A stretch of 12,307 bases of DNA from an uncultured Austwickia sp. (GTDB taxonomy: Bacteria > Actinomycetota > Actinomycetes > Actinomycetales > Dermatophilaceae), in contig CAKUSI010000086.1 of assembly GCA_934678955.1 (NCBI GenBank), positions 1-12,307 on the forward strand. Reading direction: 5' to 3'. Positions 1 through 6,946 of the stretch are shown here, one piece after another; position 1 is the stretch's first letter; every line of letters starts with the position of its first letter. Position numbers and translations under genes: made by a program. The notes below the pieces were generated by a model, which had not been told where the DNA came from, made no database searches, and worked only from the letters and a program-made list of their open reading frames with translations.

Positions 1-44
1 CCACCTCGCTCGGATACGCCACCTTCGACCCCGTCACGGAGTGA
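1..44 (+). CDS. Possible C-terminal end of an unknown plus-strand gene (partial)
   Basis: One plus-strand frame runs open from the window edge to a TGA at 42-44 and would encode a tail reading TSLGYATFDPVTE. If real, this gene is convergent with mutM, whose stop lies 12 bases further on. Fourteen codons are too few to assign a family, and open frames of this length occur by chance in such GC-rich DNA. It is listed only because the window edge cuts here and the spacing fits a convergent gene end. Confidence 0.25.
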   Translation, partial: TSLGYATFDPVTE

Positions 45-56
45 CCCGTCGTCCCT

Positions 57-965
57 TCACCCTCCGCCAGATCGAGTTCGCCGACGAACGCGCGGAGCCG
101 GCTGGCAGCGGGGGCAGGAGAACGACGAGCGGTTCATGAATGGCTCGCGCCGAATAAGAGCTCCGCAGCGGTGGCACGGGCGGCCCGCGCGGCCGTACGC
201 GGACAGCGAGCGTTCGAAGTAGCCGCTGGCGCCGTTCACGTTGACGTAGGTGGCGTCGAAGCTGGTCCCGCCCTCCTCCAGGGACGCGAGCATCACATCA
301 CGGGCGTGGTTGATGATGCGCGTGAGGGCCGGGCCAGTGAGTGCCGCGCACAGCCGCTGCCCGTGGACCCCCGCGCGCCACAGGGCCTCGTCGGCGTAGA
401 TGTTGCCGATCCCGCTGATCAAACTCTGGTCCAGCAGCGCCCGCTTCACGGCCGAATCCCTGCGCCGCATCGCGGCGATCGCCCCGGCGAGATCGAACGC
501 CTCGTCGAGCGGGTCCGGGGCGATGTGGCTCACCGAGACCGGTATCGGACGGGCCGGCACCCCCGGCCGCGCCCACGGGTCCGACGCGAGCTCCGACCAC
601 GCCACGCCGCCGAACGTCCGCTGGTCGACGAACCGCAGCTGGGCGCCACCGTCGGCGAAGTCCCATACGGCATGCAGGTGCTTCTCCGCGGGCCGGGCCG
701 GGTCCTGCACGAGCAGCTGGCCACTCATCCCCAAGTGCATGAGGAGCGCGGCCCCGGCCGGTTCCAGCTCGAGCCACAGATACTTGCCGCGCCGGCTCGC
801 CGCGGTGATCTGCTGGCCCGCCAGGCGTGCCGCCAGGTCGTCGCCGCCCGGCACGTGGCGACGCACCACCCGCGCCGAGAGGAACCGCGCGGCGTCGATC
901 CGCCGGCCCACGACGTGCTCGGCGAGCCCGCGGCGGACCACCTCGACCTCGGGTAGCTCAGGCAT
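57..965 (-). CDS. mutM: Formamidopyrimidine-DNA glycosylase (Fpg/MutM)
   Basis: This is a bifunctional base-excision repair enzyme that removes 8-oxoguanine and formamidopyrimidines and cleaves the abasic site by beta/delta elimination. The protein is 302 residues, normal for the family. I chose ATG 965 over the in-frame GTG directly upstream because the enzyme needs Pro as its second residue: the N-terminus MPELPEVE gives catalytic Pro2 and Glu3. Lys61 in RRGKYL matches the conserved catalytic lysine. The helix-two-turn-helix segment [15 protein letters not shown] covers about 179-193. A C-terminal zinc finger uses Cys264, Cys267, Cys284 and Cys287, followed by a short basic tail. It is the last gene of the DUF177-rpmF-rnc-mutM operon, 75 bases after rnc. 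The ribosome site is weak (GGA about nine bases upstream), so translation may depend on the operon mRNA. Identity is secure. Confidence 0.97.
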   Translation of the reverse strand: MPELPEVEVVRRGLAEHVVGRRIDAARFLSARVVRRHVPGGDDLAARLAGQQITAASRRGKYLWLELEPAGAALLMHLGMSGQLLVQDPARPAEKHLHAVWDFADGGAQLRFVDQRTFGGVAWSELASDPWARPGVPARPIPVSVSHIAPDPLDEAFDLAGAIAAMRRRDSAVKRALLDQSLISGIGNIYADEALWRAGVHGQRLCAALTGPALTRIINHARDVMLASLEEGGTSFDATYVNVNGASGYFERSLSAYGRAGRPCHRCGALIRREPFMNRSSFSCPRCQPAPRVRRRTRSGGG

Positions 966-1040
966 CACGCGGTCCGGATGGCGCGGCGGCAGGTCCAGTA
1001 GGCCATGGCCCAGGCCGGCGGCCTGCGCGAGTCCCAGGAG

Positions 1041-1835
1041 TCACGGGCCGATGTCGGCGGGTCCCTCGGCGGCCTCGACGTCGTCCGCGGCCTGCCGGGT
1101 GGCCGCCTGAGCGCGCCGGTCGAGCTCGGTCCAGGCGCGCTCGGCGGCGTTCTGCTCGGCCTCCTTCTTCGAAGTGCCGACGCCCTCGCCGAGCACCTCG
1201 TCGCCCACCACCGCGTGCGCGGTGAAGACCTTCTCGTGGTCGGGACCCTCCTCGCTCACGCGGTACTCCGGCGCCCCGTACGCGCCTGCGGCCGCCAGCT
1301 CCTGCAGCGAGGTCTTCCAGTCCAGCCCGGCACCCAACCGCGTCGAGGCCCGCATCAGCGGATCCACGAGATGGTGCACGAAGGCGCGCGCGGTGTCGAT
1401 CCCCTGCGCGAGATAGACCGTCCCGATCAACGCCTCCACGGCGTCGGCCAGGATCGACGCCTTGTTGCGCCCTCCCGTGCTCTCCTCCCCGCGGCCGAGG
1501 AGGAGGTAGTCGCCCAGGCCGAGCGTCCGCGCCACGGCGGCGAGCGCGCGCATGTTGACGCACGCGGCCCGCAGCTTGGCCAGTTGCCCCTCGGCGAGGT
1601 GCGGGTGCTCCGCGTAGAGCGACTCGGTCACCACGAGTCCCAGCACCGAGTCCCCGAGGAACTCCAGGCGCTCGTTGTTGGGGATGCCGCCGTTCTCGTA
1701 GGCGTAACTGCGGTGGGTCAGCGCCTGCCGCAGCGACGCCTCGTCGACGCGCGCTCCGAGGATTCCGTGGATGGTCTCGGCGAGCTCGCCGACGGGGCGT
1801 TCGGCCTTGCGGGAGGCGCGTCCAGGCGAAGCCAT
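1041..1835 (-). CDS. rnc: Ribonuclease III
   Basis: This is a double-strand-specific endoribonuclease that processes the rRNA precursor and structured mRNAs in the cytoplasm. The protein is 264 residues from ATG 1835. The RNase III domain covers about 15-160 and carries the signature NERLEFLGD at 54-62, including metal-binding Glu58 and Asp62. The second acidic pair is Asp131 and Glu134 in [12 protein letters not shown] double-stranded RNA-binding domain follows at about 173-240, ending in the typical [14 protein letters not shown] segment. An acidic, alanine-rich tail of about 20 residues is probably disordered. An upstream in-frame ATG at 1916 would overlap rpmF heavily and adds a sequence unlike RNase III. 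ATG 1835 lies 11 bases after the rpmF stop with a G-rich ribosome site. The order rpmF-rnc-mutM is common in bacteria. Confidence 0.96.
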   Translation of the reverse strand: MASPGRASRKAERPVGELAETIHGILGARVDEASLRQALTHRSYAYENGGIPNNERLEFLGDSVLGLVVTESLYAEHPHLAEGQLAKLRAACVNMRALAAVARTLGLGDYLLLGRGEESTGGRNKASILADAVEALIGTVYLAQGIDTARAFVHHLVDPLMRASTRLGAGLDWKTSLQELAAAGAYGAPEYRVSEEGPDHEKVFTAHAVVGDEVLGEGVGTSKKEAEQNAAERAWTELDRRAQAATRQAADDVEAAEGPADIGP

Positions 1836-1846
1836 GGCGCCCCCGG

Positions 1847-2041
1847 TCAGCTCTGGTGCTCGCTGCGCTCCGCGGCCGCGTAGTGGCGCCCCTTGTAGGA
1901 GCCGCAGGACGGGCACGCGATGTGCGGCATCTTGGGTGCCGCACAGATCGGGCAGGCGGTCAGCGTCGTCGCGGTGGTCTTCCAGTTGGCGCGGCGCGAA
2001 CGGGTGTTGGAGCGCGACGTCTTCCGCTTCGGGACGGCCAC
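1847..2041 (-). CDS. rpmF: 50S ribosomal protein L32, zinc-ribbon form
   Basis: L32 is a small protein of the large ribosomal subunit. The 64-residue product begins [17 protein letters not shown], the standard L32 N-terminus. The start is GTG 2041, preceded by AGAGG inside the 3' end of the DUF177 gene, whose TAA stop is four bases upstream. The frame remains open further upstream, but that extension is only a shadow of the DUF177 gene. Four cysteines, Cys30, Cys33, Cys43 and Cys46, form two CxxC pairs, so this is the zinc-binding (C+) version rather than the cysteine-free paralogue that some actinobacteria make in zinc shortage. The stretch SCGSYKGR after the second pair is typical. The tail is about 10 residues beyond the usual core. 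The DUF177-rpmF pairing is widely conserved and supports the call. Confidence 0.96.
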   Translation of the reverse strand: MAVPKRKTSRSNTRSRRANWKTTATTLTACPICAAPKMPHIACPSCGSYKGRHYAAAERSEHQS

Positions 2042-2045
2042 GGGG

Positions 2046-2642
2046 TTACCTCTTCTTCTCTTCGGTGGGTCGCTGGCCGCCGGGCTCGCCGGCGCCCTCG
2101 GGGGCGAATCCGGCGAGTGCGGCCCAACGGGGGTCGATGTCGGCGTGCGCGTGTCCTGGTTCATCGGCCAGCCGGACGCCGCACTGGGTGCACAGCCCCG
2201 GGCAGTCGGGGCGGCACACCGGCTGGAACGGCAGCGTCGGGACGACGGCGTCCAGGAGCGCCGGCTCGAGATCGAGGAGGTCGCCGTCGAGGACGCGTTG
2301 GTCGTCCTCGTCGTCGCCCACCTCGTGCAGATGATCCGCGCGGTCCGGGTAGACGTACAACTCCTGCAGCGGCGCCTCGACGGCGTACTCGACGCCCTCC
2401 AGGCAGCGGACGCACGAGCCGCGCGCGACCGAGCGGACCGTGCCCGAGGCGAGCACGCCCTCCAGCACGGACTCCAACCGCACGTCGAGGTCGATCGGCT
2501 CCCCAGCCGGGATCGCGATGACGTCGGTGCCGACATCCTGGTTGAGGGTGACCGTGCAGGACACGTCCTCCATCGCGCCCGGCTGTCGGCGCAGCGCCCG
2601 GGTGTCGAACACCAGGGGCGCGCGCGCGTCGAGCGTGGTCAT
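2046..2642 (-). CDS. DUF177 (YceD-family) protein upstream of rpmF
   Basis: This is a YceD/DUF177 protein, a family found next to rpmF in most bacteria and linked in the literature to large-subunit rRNA accumulation; the exact role in actinobacteria is not known to me. From ATG 2642 it is 198 residues. The core is visible: LVFDTRALRRQPG at 10-22, the pair Cys77-Cys80 in CVRCLE, an acidic stretch at 109-132, and the C-terminal CxxxCPGLCxxCG motif with Cys143, Cys147, Cys151 and Cys154. The six cysteines suggest metal binding (inference). The start is uncertain: AAGGA lies 10 bases before ATG 2642, but the same bases could be part of a -10 element, and an in-frame ATG at 2696 would add 18 residues encoded by a tandem repeat. 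The tail ends EEKKR. It is the first gene of the operon. Confidence 0.88.
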   Translation of the reverse strand: MTTLDARAPLVFDTRALRRQPGAMEDVSCTVTLNQDVGTDVIAIPAGEPIDLDVRLESVLEGVLASGTVRSVARGSCVRCLEGVEYAVEAPLQELYVYPDRADHLHEVGDDEDDQRVLDGDLLDLEPALLDAVVPTLPFQPVCRPDCPGLCTQCGVRLADEPGHAHADIDPRWAALAGFAPEGAGEPGGQRPTEEKKR

Positions 2643-2932
2643 GGGGGTCGCATCCTTACTGTCACCGCTGTCGTGACGGTCACCGCTGTCGTGCATGGGG
2701 ATCGGGAGCGTCGGGACGCATGGCCCCGGGACGCTCGTCGGCGGAACCGACGGGCCGGACCGGACGGTCGCGCTCGCGGCGTGACACCGGCGTCCCACCT
2801 TACCGTCCGCTGCGCACTCGCCCCAAATGGCGCCGAACTGCGGCGCACGCCCCCTTCGTATGACGGCAGCACGAGACGGCAGCGCGAGGGCGCGTCGCGG
2901 CGCCGGCCACGAGAGCAGGTATGCCTCGCCAC
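2643..2932. other. Intergenic gap between coaD and the DUF177 gene
   Basis: These 290 bases form the longest gene-free stretch here. Open frames exist on both strands but none resembles a protein family or has a good ribosome site. The gap holds an 18-base tandem repeat just upstream of the DUF177 gene. It also holds a loose inverted repeat, GAGCGTC at 2706-2712 with GACGCTC at 2730-2736, which lacks a T-tract. It should contain the promoter of the DUF177-rpmF-rnc-mutM operon. I could not place a convincing -35/-10 pair; a weak candidate is GTGACC followed after 19 bases by TAAGGAT on the minus strand, inside and next to the repeat. Confidence 0.5.
2661..2696. repeat. Two-copy tandem repeat, 18-base period
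   Basis: GTCACCGCTGTCGTG occurs at 2661-2675 and again at 2679-2693, exactly 18 bases apart; the last three bases of the two units differ. On the minus strand each copy reads CACGACAGCGGTGAC. It lies 19 bases upstream of the chosen DUF177 start. The period is a multiple of three, so from the alternative ATG 2696 it would encode HDSGD twice. It may instead be a binding site or promoter part. Nothing in the sequence decides between these. Confidence 0.8.
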
Positions 2933-3451
2933 TCAGGCCGAATCGCGGAGCCGCTCCGTCAGCGCCGCCAGCACCGGCGCGCTCACCAGCTCGGACACGT
3001 CGCCGCCGAAGCGGGCGACCTCCTTGATCAGCGAGCTCGACACCTGCGTGTAGCGGGGCTCACCCGGCAGGAACAGGGTCTCCACGCCGGTGAGATGCCG
3101 GTTCATGACGGCCATGGGGAGCTCGTAGGCGTAGTCGGTCTCGCCGCGCAGGCCCTTCACGATGGCCTGGATGCCCATCTCGGTGCAGACGTCGACCAGC
3201 AGCCGGTCCGAGAACGAGACCACGCGGAAGCGATCGGCCCCCTGTCCGTCGCCGGCCGCGAGCTCGGCCAACTCGCCCTCCAACAACGCCACTCGTTCGG
3301 CCGGCGTGAACAGCCCCTGCTTGGCGGGGTTGAAGAGCACGGCGACGACGACCTCGTCGTAGAGCGCTCCGGCCCGGCGGATCACGTCGAGATGCCCGAG
3401 GGTGACCGGATCGTAGGAGCCAGGACAGACGCAGCGGCGCACGGTGCTCAT
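2933..3451 (-). CDS. coaD: Phosphopantetheine adenylyltransferase
   Basis: CoaD transfers AMP from ATP to 4'-phosphopantetheine to give dephospho-CoA, the penultimate step of coenzyme A synthesis, in the cytoplasm. The 172-residue length is slightly over the usual 160. Visible motifs are the nucleotidyltransferase signature PGSYDPVTLGH at 10-20 with catalytic His20, NPAKQGLF at 41-48 with a conserved lysine, KGLRGETDYAYE at 99-110 with the conserved arginine, and SSSLIKE at 138-144 near the ATP site. The start at ATG 3451 gives the standard N-terminus. It has no recognisable Shine-Dalgarno sequence, but TAGGTT lies only six bases before the ATG on the coding strand, which fits a leaderless transcript. 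The 68-base gap to the upstream glutaredoxin-like gene and the 290-base gap downstream suggest a single-gene unit. Confidence 0.96.
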   Translation of the reverse strand: MSTVRRCVCPGSYDPVTLGHLDVIRRAGALYDEVVVAVLFNPAKQGLFTPAERVALLEGELAELAAGDGQGADRFRVVSFSDRLLVDVCTEMGIQAIVKGLRGETDYAYELPMAVMNRHLTGVETLFLPGEPRYTQVSSSLIKEVARFGGDVSELVSAPVLAALTERLRDSA

Positions 3452-3457
3452 CGCCGC

Positions 3458-3463
3458 AACCTA
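3458..3463 (-). promoter_or_regulatory. Candidate -10 element for a leaderless coaD transcript
   Basis: The minus strand reads TAGGTT here, matching the actinobacterial -10 pattern TAnnnT. Six bases (GCGGCG) separate it from the coaD ATG, so a transcript starting at the usual distance would begin at or next to the start codon. No TTGACA-like -35 box is seen at 16-18 bases upstream. The absence of a ribosome site for coaD supports the reading. A TAnnnT match alone is weak evidence. Confidence 0.4.
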
Positions 3464-3519
3464 TCCCGACCCGACGCCCGGGCACGCGATAACCCATGCC
3501 ACCTCTCGGGGCCTCACCG

Positions 3520-3966
3520 TCAGGCCGCGAGATCGGTCCGCAGGTCGTGCACGGTCGGCTGGGTCACCGCGTCGCCGTTGCGCAGGATGGCCGTCGGGAC
3601 GATCTCCACGCCGCCGTTCACGTCCCGCACGAACGCGGCCGCCTCGTCGTCGGCCCACACGTTGACCCATAGAACATGCCGGCAGGCGGGACCGAGGGCG
3701 GAGCGCAGCCGGAGGCAGTGGTAGGAACCCGGTCGCCAATACACGACCACCGACCCGTCCCGCACATGCCGCTGCTGGGCGTCCCAATGGGACAGCGAAC
3801 GATCGCCGCGCATCGGCGAGGACAACCACGCCCCGACCGCGGCGACGGCGAAGACGAGGAATGCGAGCCACGGATGGCCACCGCCCACCAGCACCCCGAC
3901 GCCGACGAGCCCCACGATCGCCCACAGGCTCGCGTGGCGCCACCGGGCGCGATGGGACCTACTCAC
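3520..3966 (-). CDS. Small membrane protein with a glutaredoxin-like domain (SxxC active site)
   Basis: The 148-residue protein has two likely membrane helices at about 12-29 and 32-48, then a soluble thioredoxin-fold domain at about 71-148. That domain matches actinobacterial glutaredoxin or mycoredoxin-like proteins: a strand and active-site loop VVVYWRPGSYHCLRLR at 73-88, a second strand VNVW at 101-104, and the cis-proline segment EIVPTAI at 121-127. The active site would normally be CxxC; here it is Ser81-Tyr-His-Cys84, so the N-terminal, normally nucleophilic, cysteine is missing while the second remains. Cys95 is the only other cysteine. The protein may have lost oxidoreductase activity or work in another way (inference). 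The start is GTG 3966, with no clear Shine-Dalgarno and TAGGCT eight bases upstream. The next gene downstream is coaD, with no functional link evident. Confidence 0.8.
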   Translation of the reverse strand: MSRSHRARWRHASLWAIVGLVGVGVLVGGGHPWLAFLVFAVAAVGAWLSSPMRGDRSLSHWDAQQRHVRDGSVVVYWRPGSYHCLRLRSALGPACRHVLWVNVWADDEAAAFVRDVNGGVEIVPTAILRNGDAVTQPTVHDLRTDLAA

Positions 3967-3973
3967 TCGGGGC

Positions 3974-3979
3974 AGCCTA
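3974..3979 (-). promoter_or_regulatory. Candidate -10 element for the glutaredoxin-like gene
   Basis: The minus strand reads GGGCTAGGCTGCC, containing TAGGCT, a TAnnnT match. It ends seven bases before the GTG 3966 start, so the expected transcription start falls at or beside the start codon. No good -35 box is visible at the normal distance (CCGGTT is found at a 17-base spacer). The 110-base gap to rsmD upstream and the missing ribosome site fit an independent, leaderless transcript. Confidence 0.4.
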
Positions 3980-4076
3980 GCCCGGTGTCAGGGACGAACC
4001 GGCCGCTCAGGGCCTTCCGGACAGCTTTGTAACGAACCCGCAACCTGCCGGTCGGCCGAGCGGGCATCGTTGCGGT

Positions 4077-4670
4077 TCAACGGTCGTCCGGCACCATTCG
4101 GGCATACCAGATCCGGGTGTCGCCATACCGCCGCTCCCCGACCGCGACCATCCCCGAGGGCAGGGCGGGCTCCGGGCTACGGCCCGACCGTTCGATGACG
4201 ATCGTTGCCTCGGGCGCGAGCCAGCCGCGGGCCGCCAGCGCGGCCAGGTCTTCGGCGAGCGCCTCCTCGGAGAGCTCGTACGGGGGATCCAGGAAGACGA
4301 GGTCGTACGGTGGGCCTGGGGCGCTGAGGACGGAGCGCACGCTCCCGACACGTACGCCCACCTCCGGACCCCGATCGCCGTCGGACGCGCACGCGGCGCG
4401 CACCTGCTCGGCGTTGCGCCGCGCGAGGCCCGCGACGCGGGCGGCCGACTCGACGAGCAGGACGCTGGCCGCGCCCCGGCTGGCGGCCTCGAGTCCGAGA
4501 GCCCCGGACCCCGCGTAGAGGTCCAGCACTCGCGCGCCCGCCACCACGTCCTCGTGTTCCAGCCGGGAGAAGACCGCCTCGCGCACGCGCTCGCTCGTCG
4601 GCCGGGTCGCGACACCGCCGGGGACCTGCAAGCGGGTTCCGCCGGCCCGGCCGGCCACGATGCGGGTCAT
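4077..4670 (-). CDS. rsmD: 16S rRNA (guanine(966)-N(2))-methyltransferase RsmD
   Basis: RsmD methylates N2 of G966 in 16S rRNA, using S-adenosylmethionine, on the assembling small subunit. The 197-residue protein shows the family N-terminus MTRIVAGRAGGTRL with RPTSERVREAVFSRL at 23-37. Methyltransferase motif I, VLDLYAGSGALGLEA, covers 48-62, and the catalytic motif IV, FLDPPY, covers 126-131. ATG 4670 overlaps the recG TGA by one base (TGATG on the coding strand), so the gene is probably translationally coupled to recG. It is the last gene of fakA-recG-rsmD; downstream is a 110-base gap. In many actinobacteria rsmD directly precedes coaD; here the small glutaredoxin-like gene lies between them. 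Confidence 0.94.
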   Translation of the reverse strand: MTRIVAGRAGGTRLQVPGGVATRPTSERVREAVFSRLEHEDVVAGARVLDLYAGSGALGLEAASRGAASVLLVESAARVAGLARRNAEQVRAACASDGDRGPEVGVRVGSVRSVLSAPGPPYDLVFLDPPYELSEEALAEDLAALAARGWLAPEATIVIERSGRSPEPALPSGMVAVGERRYGDTRIWYARMVPDDR

Positions 4671-6943
4671 CAGCCCCGCTCCAGGAACCGGGCCTCGTCG
4701 TGCGCCAGCAGCTCTTCGACCGAGCGGGCCAGCTCAGGGTGGCCGGCCAAGGTCGGGTCCGCCGCCACCAGAACCTGGGCGTCCTCACGGGCCTGGGCGA
4801 TGAGCGTCTCGTCGGTCCGCACGCGCAGCACCCGCAGCGACGACCGGCCACCGCTCTGGGAGGCGCCGAGCACGTCCCCCTCGCGGCGCTGCTCGAGGTC
4901 GAGCTGGGAGAGGGCGAAGCCGTCGAGCGTGGCGGCGACCGCCGCCAGTCGCTCTCGCGCGGAGGGGGCCTCGCTGCTGGTGGCGAACAGCGCCAGGCCC
5001 GGTGCCGACCCGCGACCGACCCGTCCGCGGAGCTGGTGGAGCTGGGACACCCCGAAGCGATCGGCATCGAGGACCACCATCACCGTCGCGTTCGGCACGT
5101 CGACGCCCACCTCGATGACGGTCGTCGACACCAGCACGTCGATCTCCCCGCCCGCGAAGGCCCGCATCGTCGCGTCCTTCTCCTCCGGGGCCAAGCGCCC
5201 GTGGACCATCTCGATCCGCAGTCCCGCAAGGGACGGGAGCTCCCGCAGCTCCTGCAGGGTCTCCAGGACACCCCGGGCGGGTCTCGGCTCCGCGCCGGCG
5301 TGGCGGCCCGGATCGGGGTGCCGGCCGCGGGCGGTAGGTTCCTCGCTGCCCCACTCTGCGTCGAACCCCTCCTCGTCGGGGTCACCGCCGGCGGCGGGTT
5401 CGGGGAGTTCGTCCTCGGCGGCCGCGGCCCCCGTCGCCTCGTCGCCGATGCGGGGGCAGACAACGTACGCCTGGTGACCGGCCGCGACCTCCTCGGCGAC
5501 CCGCTCCCAGGCCCGCTCGTACCACCGAGGGTTGTCCACCACGTGCGACGTGATCGGGGAGCGCCCGCTCGGCAGCTGCGCCAGCGTGGAGGTGTCCATG
5601 TCCCCGAACACCGTCATCGCGACCGTGCGCGGGATCGGCGTCGCCGTCATCACGAGTACGTGCGGCGTGCGCTCGTCGCGGGCCTTGACCCGCAGCGCGT
5701 CCCGCTGCTCGACGCCGAAGCGATGCTGCTCGTCCACCACCACCAGGGCGAGGTCGGCGAAGCTCACCTTCTCCTGCAGCAGGGCATGGGTCCCGACGAC
5801 GATGCCCGCCTGCCCGGAGGCAGCCTCCAACAGGGCGCTCTTGCGCGTGGCGGCCGGCTGCGAGCCGGTGAGCAGGGCGACGCGCGTGCCGTTGTCGGCT
5901 CCGCCGAGCAGGCCGCCCTCGGCGAGGTCGCCCAGCATCGCCGTGATCGAGCGGTGGTGCTGCGCCGCGAGCACCTCGGTGGGCGCGAGGAGCGCCGCCT
6001 GGCCGCCCGCGTCGACGACCGCCAGCATCGCGCGGAGGGCGACGACGGTCTTGCCGGAGCCGACCTCACCCTGCAGGAGACGGTTCATCGGGTGCGCGCA
6101 GGCCATGTCGGCGAAGATCTCGTCGCTCACCTCCCGCTGCCCGTCGGTGAGGGAGAAGGGCAGCCTCGCGTCGAAGGCGGCCAGGATCCCGTCGTGGACC
6201 GGGGTGCGCGGGACCGCGACCGCGTCGTGCTGCTGGGCGCGGCGCCGAGCCAGCACCATCTGCAGCACGAACGCCTCCTGGAACTTCAGCGCGTGGCGCC
6301 CCCGGTAGGCCTCCGCGTGGTCCGCCGGGGCGTGCACGAGCCGCATCGCCTCCGCGAGCTCCGGCAGGTGTCGCGCGGCGCGGACCTCCGACGGCACCGG
6401 GCCGGGGGTCGGGCCGAGCCGCAGCAGCACGGATTCGACGAGGCGGGTGATCGTGAAGCTGGGCAGCTTCGGCACGTCGAGGTAGACGGGGTAGACGGTG
6501 GAGGCTTCGGCGGCGGCGTCCGACTGGTCGTCCGAATCCTCGCCGAACATCTCGTACGCGGGGTGGGTGAGCTGCCACCTGCTCCCGTACGAGCTCACCT
6601 GGCCCGCGAAGATCCCCCACCGACCGGGCACCAGCTTCTTGTCATGGCCATAGGGCTTGAAGAACGTGAGGTCGATCTCGTGTGGCCCGGTGGCGACCAC
6701 CACCGTGAGCAGCTCGCCACGCCGGCGGCGCATCGAGCGCCGCTGCGCCGAGCGCACCTGGCCGGTGAAGACGACCGGGGCTCCCGGTTGCAGCGCCCCG
6801 AGGTCGGCGTGCCGGTCCAGGTAGCGACGGGGCAGGAACCACAGGAGATCCTCCACGGTCTCCAGCCGGCGGTGCGTGCGCAGCTGGGTCGCCGCGAACG
6901 CGTCGACGACCGAGGTCAGCGGCGTCTCCAGGCCGACCGCCAC
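4670..6943 (-). CDS. recG: ATP-dependent DNA helicase RecG
   Basis: RecG is a double-stranded DNA translocase that remodels stalled replication forks and Holliday junctions. The 757-residue protein has an N-terminal wedge (OB-fold) domain at about 50-130. Helicase motifs follow: Walker A GEVGSGKT at 292-299, motif Ia APTEVLAAQH at 320-329, Walker B DEQH at 404-407 within VVVDEQHRFG, motif III TATPIPRT at 433-440, HGRLAPEEK at 581-589, STTVIEVGVDVPNA at 606-619 and motif VI QLHQLRGRVGRG at 634-645. Between the two helicase halves, about 500-557, is an acidic and proline-rich insert absent from E. coli RecG, probably a disordered loop; inserts here occur in actinobacteria. The C-terminal REGDVLGASQSG replaces the RGPGELLGTRQTG of E. 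coli. The GTG 6943 start is three bases after the fakA stop, with GGAG eight bases upstream. Confidence 0.97.
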   Translation of the reverse strand: MAVGLETPLTSVVDAFAATQLRTHRRLETVEDLLWFLPRRYLDRHADLGALQPGAPVVFTGQVRSAQRRSMRRRRGELLTVVVATGPHEIDLTFFKPYGHDKKLVPGRWGIFAGQVSSYGSRWQLTHPAYEMFGEDSDDQSDAAAEASTVYPVYLDVPKLPSFTITRLVESVLLRLGPTPGPVPSEVRAARHLPELAEAMRLVHAPADHAEAYRGRHALKFQEAFVLQMVLARRRAQQHDAVAVPRTPVHDGILAAFDARLPFSLTDGQREVSDEIFADMACAHPMNRLLQGEVGSGKTVVALRAMLAVVDAGGQAALLAPTEVLAAQHHRSITAMLGDLAEGGLLGGADNGTRVALLTGSQPAATRKSALLEAASGQAGIVVGTHALLQEKVSFADLALVVVDEQHRFGVEQRDALRVKARDERTPHVLVMTATPIPRTVAMTVFGDMDTSTLAQLPSGRSPITSHVVDNPRWYERAWERVAEEVAAGHQAYVVCPRIGDEATGAAAAEDELPEPAAGGDPDEEGFDAEWGSEEPTARGRHPDPGRHAGAEPRPARGVLETLQELRELPSLAGLRIEMVHGRLAPEEKDATMRAFAGGEIDVLVSTTVIEVGVDVPNATVMVVLDADRFGVSQLHQLRGRVGRGSAPGLALFATSSEAPSARERLAAVAATLDGFALSQLDLEQRREGDVLGASQSGGRSSLRVLRVRTDETLIAQAREDAQVLVAADPTLAGHPELARSVEELLAHDEARFLERG

Positions 6944-6946
6944 GAC

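Noticed and set aside
1836..1916. Longer RNase III start at 1916
   Set aside because: It would overlap most of the 3' half of rpmF and add residues unlike RNase III; ATG 1835 sits 11 bases after the rpmF stop.
2704..2736. Inverted repeat GAGCGTC/GACGCTC as a coaD terminator
   Set aside because: The stem is only seven bases with a 17-base loop and no T-tract, and it lies about 200 bases beyond the coaD stop.
2643..2798. N-terminal extension of DUF177 to an upstream start at 2798
   Set aside because: The extra residues do not look like the family and include the tandem repeat; no ribosome site was found. The 2696 start remains possible and is noted in the findings.
1920..3053. Plus-strand frame crossing rpmF, DUF177, the gap and the end of coaD
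   Set aside because: It runs antisense to three well-supported genes and its composition is a mirror of theirs.
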